A stretch of 7,359 bases of DNA from contig JAQGPB010000560.1 of assembly GCA_028293265.1 (NCBI GenBank), positions 1 to 7,359 of the forward strand. Direction: 5' to 3'. Positions within the stretch are counted from its first letter, which is position 1. Every line of letters starts with the position of its first letter. The position numbers and the translations under genes are program-made. This document shows positions 1 to 6,017 of the stretch, piece by piece. This stretch comes from Pedosphaera sp. (GTDB taxonomy: Bacteria; Verrucomicrobiota; Verrucomicrobiae; Limisphaerales; Pedosphaeraceae). The notes below the pieces were generated by a model. That model did no database searches. It was given only the letters and a program-made list of their open reading frames with translations, and was not told where the DNA came from.

Positions 1-123
1 GAGCGTCCCACTCGTTCCGGTCGGCTGGTAGCCTGTGCCACCCATTTAAATTAGGACACTACCGCGGCCATCAAAAGCTTGCATTACACCACACGGAGCA
101 GATACAAATGACGCAGGAACACC

Positions 124-861
124 ATGAACACCAGCGCGCCTCAACTTGCGCCCCGGCGCATCCGGGTGGCGTTTACCCTGCTCGAACTGCTCGTGGTCAT
201 TGCCATCATCGGAATTCTGGCGGGATTGCTGTTGCCGGCGCTGGCCCGCGCCAAGGACAAGGCGCGCCAAACCCAGTGCGGAAATAATCTGCATCAACTC
301 GGCATCGCCTTCAGCCTTTACCACCAGGATTTCGCCGATCTGTTTCCCGCCCCCGGTTCCAAAAGCGTGTATGGGCCGCAGCCCGAGGATTGGATCTGGT
401 GGCAATTTGGACGGGGCGTCGAGCACAGTTCCATCCTCCCCTTTGTGGGAAATTTCAACGCCGCCCTGTTCACTTGTCCCGGCGACAAGGACGCCTTAAA
501 ATTGCAAGGCCAGGGCGACTTGGGCGGCGATCCATACCGTTATAGCTTTTCGCTCACCAGTTATAGCTTGAGCAATGATGTCTTCAACCCCGGCATGAGC
601 ACCATCATCACGCAGGATCGCAAGGTGTTTCCCTTCCGTTCCGCCGACATCAAAAACGCCTCCGCCAAAATCATGCTCGTCGAGGAAGACCGCGAAACTA
701 TTGACGACTCGCGCTGGATTCCGGAAAGCAGCGGCAACCAAAACCTGGTTTCACCACGCCACAACGGCGGCAAAGGCAACGTGATTTTTGCCGACGGACA
801 TCTGCAAGCCGTCACGCCGGAATTCGGCCAGGACCCGACCAACTCCTATCCCACTTTGTAA
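124..861 (+). CDS. Pseudopilin-like protein, prepilin N-terminal methylation motif and HxnDG domain
   Basis: A 245-residue protein of the type II secretion/type IV pilus pseudopilin-like class that is greatly expanded in Verrucomicrobia and Planctomycetes. Residues 11-40 form a short basic leader, the processing site VA/FTLLE (cleavage expected after Ala16, with Glu21 as the conserved +5 residue), then one hydrophobic helix ending [10 protein letters not shown]. Residues 55-70 ([16 protein letters not shown]) match the usual helix after the membrane segment. Near the C-terminus, [14 protein letters not shown] (212-225) is the processing-associated H-Xn-DG motif, here with ten residues between His and Asp rather than the usual nine. 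Two cysteines (52 and 118) could pair outside the membrane. The ATG at 124 has an AGGA at 115-118, five bases upstream. The exact role (pseudopilus, surface display or structural) is not shown by sequence. It converges on hicA. Confidence 0.93.
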   Translation: MNTSAPQLAPRRIRVAFTLLELLVVIAIIGILAGLLLPALARAKDKARQTQCGNNLHQLGIAFSLYHQDFADLFPAPGSKSVYGPQPEDWIWWQFGRGVEHSSILPFVGNFNAALFTCPGDKDALKLQGQGDLGGDPYRYSFSLTSYSLSNDVFNPGMSTIITQDRKVFPFRSADIKNASAKIMLVEEDRETIDDSRWIPESSGNQNLVSPRHNGGKGNVIFADGHLQAVTPEFGQDPTNSYPTL

Positions 862-920
862 AATGGGAAGAAGTGAAATTGGGCCTTCAAGTATGATCAA
901 GAGGCAATTTTCAAGATTTG

Positions 921-1159
921 TCACGCGCGCTCGAAGGCCCGCAAGAATTCGTCACGAGGAATGCCGGCTTGGGTGCAAATGGTCCGTAACGTCGAACTTT
1001 TGATTTGCGAATGGTTAGGCATCGTCAGTGGCGTGCGAGTTCCATCAACATTTTGTCGAACCATTGCCACATGTTCCCGTTCACGCACCACTTGAAAACC
1101 CAAGGCCTCCAATGCCCGAATCACCTGCGCTTGGGAGCATCAACGGGGAATTTAGGCAT
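921..1159 (-). pseudogene. hicA: HicA/YcfA-family mRNA interferase toxin, frameshifted
   Basis: HicA toxins are small dsRBD-like ribonucleases that cut mRNA and are held inactive by HicB. The reading frame from GTG 1124 gives 67 residues: IRALEALGFQVVREREH, then a strand rich in Arg/Thr, MPNHSQIKSSTLRTICTQAG and DEFLRAFERA. This matches the family pattern, with the catalytic histidine in REHVAM. The natural start is more likely ATG 1159, which overlaps the hicB stop by eight bases and reads MPKFPVDAPKRR before TGA at 1123-1121. Re-reading the C at 1127 joins the frames as PKRQVIRALEALGF, so one base seems to be missing near 1127. Alternatives are a sequencing error, recoding, or a shortened but active protein from GTG 1124, for which I see no good ribosome binding site. 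Family assignment is strong; loss of function is inferred. Confidence 0.8.
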
Positions 1160-1370
1160 TTGCCTCGGCGATGAATGCCTCTAAAACGGGCGAATCGGAC
1201 TCCAGCAGGTCAGCTCCAAAGGTTTCGATATGAAAGCGGATGGCTGATTGACAATCCGCGAGCGCTTGTTCGTAAGTATCTCCCTGGCCAACGACGACTC
1301 CCTTGAGTCCCAAAGGGTAGGCCACGTAACCATCCGGATGTTTTTCCACGACGATTTTCACGGATTTCAT
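1152..1370 (-). CDS. hicB: HicB-family antitoxin (short form)
   Basis: A 72-residue protein beginning MKSVKIVVEKHPDGYVAYP and continuing GVVVGQGDTYEQALADC, the partial RNase-H-like fold of HicB antitoxins: a strand ending in GYVAYP, a short loop, the GDTxEEAL-type turn and a helix. The acidic tail (ESDSPVLEAFIAEANA) has no clear DNA-binding domain, so this is the short HicB class, which neutralises HicA by binding it. The order is hicB then hicA, the reverse of the classic hicAB operon but common for YcfA-linked short HicB proteins. The frame stays open upstream to 1634, but the added residues are unlike HicB and would cross the terminator at 1481-1514, so ATG 1370 was chosen. There is no Shine-Dalgarno sequence; a promoter-like -10 lies six bases before the ATG, suggesting a leaderless message. 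Confidence 0.87.
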   Translation of the reverse strand: MKSVKIVVEKHPDGYVAYPLGLKGVVVGQGDTYEQALADCQSAIRFHIETFGADLLESDSPVLEAFIAEANA

Positions 1371-1376
1371 GAAACA

Positions 1377-1404
1377 AGCATAGCACAGTTGTTTTTCGCG
1401 TAAA
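1377..1404 (-). promoter_or_regulatory. Candidate sigma70-type promoter for hicBA, possibly leaderless
   Basis: Read on the minus strand, TTTACG (1404-1399) and TATGCT (1382-1377) are separated by 16 bases, and the -10 is preceded by TG one base away (an extended -10). Six bases remain before ATG 1370, so transcription would begin at or next to the start codon. This fits the absence of a ribosome binding site. Matches to consensus are only four of six in each box. Confidence 0.4.
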
Positions 1405-1480
1405 CCTTTACCAGCGGTTGATGGGGTCGGTGAACCCGAAATGGCAACGACTTTGAATTGCATCTGGGAGCATCGGAATA

Positions 1481-1514
1481 AAAAGACCCTCCCACGCCTT
1501 GCAGCGCGGGAGGG
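1481..1514 (-). terminator. Intrinsic terminator after the PRC/BON gene
   Basis: On the minus strand CCCTCCCGCGC (1514-1504) pairs with GCGTGGGAGGG (1497-1487): an 11-bp stem with one G-U pair, a six-base loop, then TCTTTTTATT. It is a textbook rho-independent terminator placed 62 bases after the stop of the PRC/BON gene and 111 bases before hicB, so it insulates hicBA from upstream transcription. Confidence 0.87.
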
Positions 1515-1575
1515 CTTTGCACCCGATTCAATCCGGTAAACTTTTCTTCCGCCGGCTTGCGCCGACCTCAGTTGT

Positions 1576-2943
1576 TTACTTGGATGAATCAGTTGACGCC
1601 GGGGTGGGCGTACGAACTTCAAGCTGGTTGTCAATCTTGACGGCGGAGGCGATGTTGGCAGCCGCCTGGGCGACCGATCGTTTTTCCTCCTCGCTGTTCA
1701 CGGCCCCGCGCAAGGTGACATGACCGTCAATCGTGATGATTTTCACGTTGTGCGCATTCGAGGACAACTCTTTGTTCGCCATGATGGATTTGCGAATCTG
1801 CGCAGTCGTCGTGCGGTCAGATTCACTCTTGCCCTGATCGAGCGGCGTCAAAGCATCGCTGCTGCGGTCACGCACGTTGCGCGCGGTGTTGTCCGCATTG
1901 TGAGCCGCCGCGGCATTGTCATCCTGGTCAGTCGTGCCGAAGTAGGGTTGGACACGATAGATGGTATAGACTTCCGTGACACGAGCGGGATCATTTACAT
2001 ATCCCCAATCGCTGGATTTGAAATGCGGCGCGGTTTTCAGTGCTTCCTTGGTGGTGTCCAAGGTCAGCCGGGCATTCTCCGCATCGCATTGGAAGGATTG
2101 TGGGGGAACCGCGCTCAGTTCGTCATTAATTCCCAGGAAGCCGCCCGAAGCGAGCACCACTTCCACCACGCGGCCTGCCGGCAGATCCACCACCAGGTTG
2201 TCCACCTTGCCGAGCTTTTCATCCTGCTTGTTATAGGCGCTGGACCCGAGTACTTTGCTGGCGCGAACCACCAGGCCCAAAGACTGCGGGCGATTGCGCG
2301 CGTCATAGCTGGCGTAAAAGTTATCATTGGTCGCCTGGCCGGCGGCATTGTCACCTTTGAAGGTATAAATGCGTGATGCCTGGCCCCGTTTGTCCTGGGT
2401 CCTGGCATCGGCCCTGGCAGCCGCCAGATCGTTCGCATTCGCATTGGTGTTCCAACTCACCGGCCCGTAATAAGGCCGGACTCCATAATACTGATAAACC
2501 TCCTTCACCTGGCCATCTTCCGTGGCTTCCTTCCATTGCGACATCTTGAATTCCGGCGCGGCCTTGAGCAGTTCTTTGTCTGCATTTATCCGCAATGCCT
2601 TCAGCGAATCATCAATGGCAAAAGCCGATGGCGGCACGGCGACCAACTTTTGATCCATGCCCAAAACTCCGCCTGAGGCCATGATCACCGCCACGATGCG
2701 TCCGTTTTGCATGTCGAGCGCCAGGTCCTTGACCTTGCCGAGTTTTTCGCCCTGGTCATTTTTGACCTCCATCCCGATAATGTGGTTTGCCTTCTTGAGG
2801 TCACCGAGCTTATGCATGCGATGGGATTGCGTTTCATCCTGATCCCGGGAATTCGCATTTTCATACAATTGGTCGGCCCACATTGGGCTGGTCAGGCACG
2901 ACAGCGTAGTGGCGCTGAGTGCAATAATTAATTTTGTTTTCAT
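1576..2943 (-). CDS. Exported protein with two PRC-barrel domains and a C-terminal BON domain
   Basis: A 455-residue protein. Residues 1-23 are a signal peptide (MKTKLIIALS core, cleavage likely after MWA). PRC-barrel 1 spans about 46-120 (IIGMEVKNDQGEKLGKVKDL, then GRIVAVIMASGGVLG). PRC-barrel 2 spans about 224-298 (DEKLGKVDNLVVDL, GRVVEVVLASGGFLG). Each is followed by a matching tail, VKEVYQYYGVRPYYG and VTEVYTIYRVQPYFG, so the unit is an internal duplication. An Asn/Asp/Ala-rich linker leads to a BON domain at about 377-444 (IRKSIMANKELS, ITIDGHVTLRGAV, VKIDNQLEVR), a fold linked to periplasmic and membrane association and osmotic stress in proteins such as OsmY. The start at 2943 is chosen because AAAGG lies seven bases upstream and the signal peptide begins there; an in-frame extension to 3033 adds unlike residues. 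Ligand and role are unknown; envelope stress or surface association is inferred. Confidence 0.9.
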   Translation of the reverse strand: MKTKLIIALSATTLSCLTSPMWADQLYENANSRDQDETQSHRMHKLGDLKKANHIIGMEVKNDQGEKLGKVKDLALDMQNGRIVAVIMASGGVLGMDQKLVAVPPSAFAIDDSLKALRINADKELLKAAPEFKMSQWKEATEDGQVKEVYQYYGVRPYYGPVSWNTNANANDLAAARADARTQDKRGQASRIYTFKGDNAAGQATNDNFYASYDARNRPQSLGLVVRASKVLGSSAYNKQDEKLGKVDNLVVDLPAGRVVEVVLASGGFLGINDELSAVPPQSFQCDAENARLTLDTTKEALKTAPHFKSSDWGYVNDPARVTEVYTIYRVQPYFGTTDQDDNAAAAHNADNTARNVRDRSSDALTPLDQGKSESDRTTTAQIRKSIMANKELSSNAHNVKIITIDGHVTLRGAVNSEEEKRSVAQAAANIASAVKIDNQLEVRTPTPASTDSSK

Positions 2944-3417
2944 CTTCGAACCTTTCATTTCGTTTGGTTGTCTGCGGTTAATCTCGCCCGTCTCGGTGGC
3001 CGTACAGTTTGAGTTATTTGTTACCGGACGCATTGGCCAGCGGCGAGCGTTTCAGAGAGCCTAAATAAAACGCGGGATTTCCATAACCGGGGGAAACACC
3101 CCTGCCATGCGCCGGACTTTGCACTGTATCGCCACCATGACTACTCCTGACTCCAACCAGCTTGAACCGTACCTGCCGTTCAAATGCGACTAAGCCCATT
3201 CCAGGCCAGCGGGTTAGGCATTTTGCAATCGAATGGAATGAGGTTGGGCCCTGTGCAACTTGCGAGATGCAGGTGGGAAAAGCCGCAAGTTGCATTCGTT
3301 TTTCTGGCCGGGATGATGCGGCCCACCTCGAAAATTCATGTGTGAATTGTAGGACGGATTCGGACACCAAAATCAGTTTCTTAAGGCTTTGTGCAAATCT
3401 GGCCGAGTTATAAGCTG
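2944..3417. other. Divergent intergenic region without a convincing gene
   Basis: This 474-base stretch separates the minus-strand PRC/BON gene from the plus-strand protease gene and should hold both promoters. Open frames here on both strands look like no family I know. An AT-rich tract on the minus strand (TTTTATTTAG near 3061-3072) could belong to the PRC/BON promoter, but no well-spaced pair of boxes is clear. The main visible structure is the hairpin at 3254-3304, listed separately. Confidence 0.5.
3254..3304 (+). terminator. Perfect 11-bp hairpin followed by T-rich run; orphan terminator or regulatory stem
   Basis: TGCAACTTGCG (3254-3264) and CGCAAGTTGCA (3284-3294) are exact reverse complements around a 19-base loop. 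TTCGTTTTTC follows directly. In the plus direction this resembles an intrinsic terminator, though the stem is less GC-rich and the loop longer than usual. There is no plus-strand gene just upstream, so it may end a small RNA, act as an attenuator in the protease leader, or be an operator. Confidence 0.5.
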
Positions 3418-4329
3418 ATGGCCGTGCATCAAATTGCCTGCGACTTGCGCGCGTTCGCCCGATGGGCGGGCCCGCTTCTTCGTCATGACGCGCGATCTGC
3501 AGCCCGGTTGCTGCGAGGCGTTTTATTCGTCGGATTTTTATTGCCCGGGCTGGCTTCGGCCCAACGGCTGCAACCGGAGGACATCTATCAAAAACTCTCG
3601 CCGTCGGTGATGACCTTGCATGTGCAGAACGCCCAAGGCGAATCCTACATCGGCACCGCCTTCCTTGCGCTCGACACCAACATCGCCGTGACTGCCTGGC
3701 ACGTCGTGAGCGATGCCATCAAAGTTTCCGCCAAATTCTCCGGTGACCGCACAGTGGATGTGGACGGCTTGATTGACAAGGACGAAGCACACGATCTCGC
3801 GCTGATTCACGTCAACGGCCTGGGGCGGCCCGAAGCGCCGTTATGCCAGACGGGCCCGCTGGTCGGTTCCCGCGCCTACGTCATCGGCGCGCCCAAGGGT
3901 TTTGACTTCAGCATCACCGACGGCCTCATCAGCCAGATTCAACAAATCCGCGGCTCGCCCCAATACCAGGTCTCCTGTCCCATTTCCCCCGGCAACAGCG
4001 GCGGCCCCGTCGTGAATGATCGCGGTGAAGTCGTGGGCATTGCCGCCTGGACCAAGACCGACGCGCAGAATCTCAACTTCGCCATCCCCGCAAGTTTTCT
4101 GCGCCACTTGAATCCGTCCCATGCCCTCACAACCTGGAACCAATCCGCCAAGGCCAAAACCTCCGCCCCCGAACCGAACTCGCAAAAGGTAGATGCGAGT
4201 GAAGGAAATGTGGCCGAACTCAAACACGCGTTGAACCGGGCGGCCGGCCGTCATGTCACCATCACTGTCCGCAACGACGATGCCGAGGAAGAATTCAGCC
4301 TGGTGCTGCCCAAAGACTTCGTAAAGTAG
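3418..4329 (+). CDS. Exported trypsin-like serine protease (S1C/HtrA-like fold, no PDZ domain)
   Basis: A 303-residue chymotrypsin-fold protease. The catalytic triad is visible as His95 in VTAWHVV, Asp126 in HDLALIHV and Ser194 in SPGNSGGPVV, the spacing and motifs of the DegP/HtrA-like group. A hydrophobic stretch (LLRGVLFVGFLLPGLASA) ends in a signal peptidase site after Ala48, so it should act in the periplasm or outside the cell. After the protease domain (about 52-232) comes a Lys/Ala/Pro/Ser-rich linker and a short C-terminal segment (VAELKHALNRAAG, VTITVRNDDAEEEF) instead of a PDZ domain. The start is uncertain: ATG 3418 is chosen, but GTG 3391 has AAGG four bases upstream, and TTG 3508 would give a more normal short signal-peptide leader. 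Substrate is unknown. It lies upstream of the esterase on the same strand but is separated by 284 bases of repeats. Confidence 0.87.
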   Translation: MAVHQIACDLRAFARWAGPLLRHDARSAARLLRGVLFVGFLLPGLASAQRLQPEDIYQKLSPSVMTLHVQNAQGESYIGTAFLALDTNIAVTAWHVVSDAIKVSAKFSGDRTVDVDGLIDKDEAHDLALIHVNGLGRPEAPLCQTGPLVGSRAYVIGAPKGFDFSITDGLISQIQQIRGSPQYQVSCPISPGNSGGPVVNDRGEVVGIAAWTKTDAQNLNFAIPASFLRHLNPSHALTTWNQSAKAKTSAPEPNSQKVDASEGNVAELKHALNRAAGRHVTITVRNDDAEEEFSLVLPKDFVK

Positions 4330-4371
4330 GCGGCCGCACGGGTGTATCTCGACACTGTCCCCGATTCTTCT

Positions 4372-4414
4372 CCCTCTCCCACGACGCAGGAGTGGGAGAG
4401 GGCCGGGGAGAGGG
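4372..4414 (+). repeat. REP-like palindromic repeat, copy 1
   Basis: CCCTCTCCCAC (4372-4382) and GTGGGAGAGGG (4392-4402) pair perfectly around a nine-base loop and are followed by CCGGGGAGAGGG. The unit recurs in opposite orientation at 4458-4500. GA/CT-rich REP-like units of this kind are common between genes in many high-GC bacteria. It begins 43 bases after the protease stop and could also stabilise or end that transcript. Confidence 0.72.
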
Positions 4415-4457
4415 AAATCTTATCTGGAAAAACAGACTTTGGCGCGGGCAGAAAGCG

Positions 4458-4500
4458 CCTCCTCTCCCCAGCCCTCTCCTCCATTTCATGGAGGAGAGGG
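4458..4500 (-). repeat. REP-like palindromic repeat, copy 2 (inverted)
   Basis: CCCTCTCCTCCAT (4472-4484) and ATGGAGGAGAGGG (4488-4500) form a perfect 13-bp stem with a three-base loop. The CCTCCTCTCCCC just before it is the inverted counterpart of the GGGGAGAGGG tail after copy 1. The loops differ from copy 1 while the stem edges and tails match, as expected for members of a dispersed REP-like family. Copies 1 and 2 face each other across about 43 bases. Confidence 0.72.
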
Positions 4501-4568
4501 AGTCGGCTCGCTGCGGTTCCAAGACGGTGTCACATACGCCCCCGCCGCACCCCATGGCAGACTTTAAA

Positions 4569-4598
4569 TTGTAATTGGCCGGCGCGCGTGGCTAAAAT
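4569..4598 (+). promoter_or_regulatory. Weak candidate promoter for the CE15 esterase gene
   Basis: TTGTAA (4569-4574) and TAAAAT (4593-4598) are spaced by 18 bases in an otherwise GC-rich stretch. The start codon at 4614 is only 15 bases past the -10, leaving a leader of roughly nine bases. No Shine-Dalgarno sequence precedes the ATG (CCAACCAATT). The assignment rests on consensus resemblance only. Confidence 0.3.
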
Positions 4599-4613
4599 GC
4601 CCGCCAACCAATT

Positions 4614-5999
4614 ATGAAACCTCAAGCGCTCCGCAACTTCTGCCGCCGCCTGGTCCAGTTCACCTGCGCCTTTGCGCTCGGCACTGCGCCCTTGCTCGCC
4701 GCCGATTCCTTTCCCGACGTTTCACAACTGCCCGCGCATCCTGAAACCCCCGACCCGCTGACGATGTTGAGCGGCGCGAAGGTCACCACCCCGGCGCAAT
4801 GGTTTGACCAGCGCCGTCCTGAGTTGAAGGCGCTGTTTCAGCATTACATGTACGGCACCTTGCCGCCTGCGCCCGAGCACATCCATTTCGAAGTCGAGCG
4901 CGCGGACCACGCCATGTTCGGCGGCAAAGCCACCAAAAAAGAAGTCAGCATCCATTTCAGCAACGCAGCCGGTGCTCCCGTCATTCACCTCCTCGTGGTC
5001 GTTCCCAATTCCAACAAATCGAATCCCGCCCCGACGCAGCCCGACGAAACCCGGCGTGGTTCTGCCGCCACCAAGCTGGCCTCCCGCGAACCATTGCGCG
5101 TCGGACGCGGCAGCCCGGTTTTCGTCGGCATGAATTTTTGCGGCAATCATACGCTCGTCACGAACCGCGACGTCGCGCTGCCCGAAGGCTGGGTCTCAAA
5201 AAATTGTCCCGGCTGCGTGGACAATCACGCGACCGACGCCGGCCGCGGCACTCAACTGGACATATGGAACATCGAGCAATCCATAGATCGCGGCTATGCC
5301 GTCGCCACATTTTATTGTGGGGACATTGAGCCTGACCTGACCAACGCCACCACCGGCCTGCGCGCATTCCTCGCCCGCCAGGCCGCTGCCGGAAAAATCT
5401 CGCCTTCCGATTGCGGCATCATCGCAGCGTGGGCCTGGGGCCTGTCCCGCTGCGTGGATTATCTGGTCACGGACCAGGACATTGATCCCAAGCGCATCGC
5501 CGTGGTCGGCCATTCCCGTTTCGGCAAGGCCGCGATGCTCGCCGCCGCCATGGACGAACGCTTCGCGCTGGCCGTGCCCTTGCAGGCCGGTTGCGGCGGC
5601 ACCGCGCCCAGCCGCGGAACCACCGGCGAATCCGTCAAGGCCATCAACGAAAGTTTCCCCCACTGGTTCAACGCCGAATTCAAAACCTTCAACGAACAAA
5701 CCGGCCGCCTCCCCTTCGATCAAAACTGCCTCATCGCCCTCGTCGCCCCGCGCGCGGTGCTGCTCGGCGCGGCCGCCGGCGATACTTGGGCCAATCCCGC
5801 CGGCGCGTTTGAAATGCTCCAATCCGCCGACCCCGTCTATCGCCTCCTCGGCGCGCGCGGCCTGGACGAAAAGCAAATGCCCGCCAGCAACCAACTCGTC
5901 GGCGACCAACTCGGCTACTTCATCCGCCCCGGCAAACATTCCATGACCAAGCTAGACTGGCAGAAATTCCTCGACTTCGCCGACCGCGTCATGCCCTGA
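4614..5999 (+). CDS. CE15-family glucuronoyl esterase-like hydrolase, exported
   Basis: A 461-residue alpha/beta hydrolase resembling bacterial carbohydrate esterase family 15, enzymes that split ester bonds between glucuronoxylan and lignin. Residues 1-30 form a signal peptide (core VQFTCAFALGTAPLLAA). Family marks in order: WFDQRRPELKALFQHYMYG (63-81), GMNFCGNHT (172-180), RGYAVATFYCGDIEPD (226-241), AAWAWGLSRCVDYL (271-284), the nucleophile elbow GHSRFGKAA (Ser301), QAGCGG (324-329), GES...INESFPHWF (338-352, Glu339), GDTWANPAG (389-397, Asp390) and RPGKHSM (438-444, His442 as catalytic base). Ser301 and His442 are clear; Glu339 or Asp390 is the likely acid. Four cysteines (176, 199, 201, 235) lie between the GMNF motif and the GDIEPD region. 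Residues about 131-167 form a Pro/Arg/Ser-rich linker longer than I expect for the family. Action on plant polymers in the periplasm or outside the cell is inferred. Confidence 0.9.
   Translation: MKPQALRNFCRRLVQFTCAFALGTAPLLAADSFPDVSQLPAHPETPDPLTMLSGAKVTTPAQWFDQRRPELKALFQHYMYGTLPPAPEHIHFEVERADHAMFGGKATKKEVSIHFSNAAGAPVIHLLVVVPNSNKSNPAPTQPDETRRGSAATKLASREPLRVGRGSPVFVGMNFCGNHTLVTNRDVALPEGWVSKNCPGCVDNHATDAGRGTQLDIWNIEQSIDRGYAVATFYCGDIEPDLTNATTGLRAFLARQAAAGKISPSDCGIIAAWAWGLSRCVDYLVTDQDIDPKRIAVVGHSRFGKAAMLAAAMDERFALAVPLQAGCGGTAPSRGTTGESVKAINESFPHWFNAEFKTFNEQTGRLPFDQNCLIALVAPRAVLLGAAAGDTWANPAGAFEMLQSADPVYRLLGARGLDEKQMPASNQLVGDQLGYFIRPGKHSMTKLDWQKFLDFADRVMP
5041..5104. repeat. Imperfect palindrome inside the CE15 linker
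   Basis: Nested inverted repeats lie within the coding sequence: CCGACG (5041-5046) with CGTCGG (5099-5104), TGGTTC (5057-5062) with GAACCA (5088-5093), and GCCA (5067-5070) with TGGC (5077-5080). They fall in the linker that looks additional to the CE15 fold. This may be a small palindromic element inserted in frame, or chance in GC-rich DNA. Confidence 0.35.
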
Positions 6000-6017
6000 A
6001 CCGGAAAAAGCTCATTG

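Noticed and set aside
79..108. TTGCAT-N18-TACAAA as a promoter for the pseudopilin gene
   Set aside because: Matches to consensus are weak, so it was not listed as a feature.
1..123. Possible 3' end of an upstream gene
   Set aside because: Short open stretches in more than one frame, none with recognisable protein sequence; nothing can be supported here beyond the AGGA ribosome site at 115-118.
881..940. Inverted repeat GGGCCTTC / GAAGGCCC across the 3' end of hicA
   Set aside because: Only 8 bp with a 44-base loop, no T-run, and one arm is coding sequence of hicA; chance is likely.
1371..1634. N-terminal extension of hicB to 1634
   Set aside because: The added residues are Arg-rich and unlike HicB, and the extension would read through the intrinsic terminator and the end of the PRC/BON gene.
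1720..2376. Plus-strand open frame of 218 codons inside the PRC/BON gene
   Set aside because: Shadow frame; the minus strand encodes clear PRC and BON domains with a signal peptide and ribosome site.
3014..3370. Minus-strand open frame of 118 codons upstream of the PRC/BON gene
   Set aside because: It overlaps the leader region of the PRC/BON gene, starts with GTG without a clear ribosome site, and resembles no family I know.
3162..3413. Plus-strand open frame of 83 codons before the protease
   Set aside because: No family resemblance, no ribosome site, and it runs through the 3254-3294 hairpin and into the protease start; the Cys residues do not form a clear metal-binding pattern.
5196..5939. 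Long antisense open frame (247 codons) opposite the esterase gene
   Set aside because: It lies wholly inside a well-supported CE15 gene, and its Gly/Ala/Glu/Val-rich translation is what GC-rich codons give on the opposite strand; no recognisable motif.
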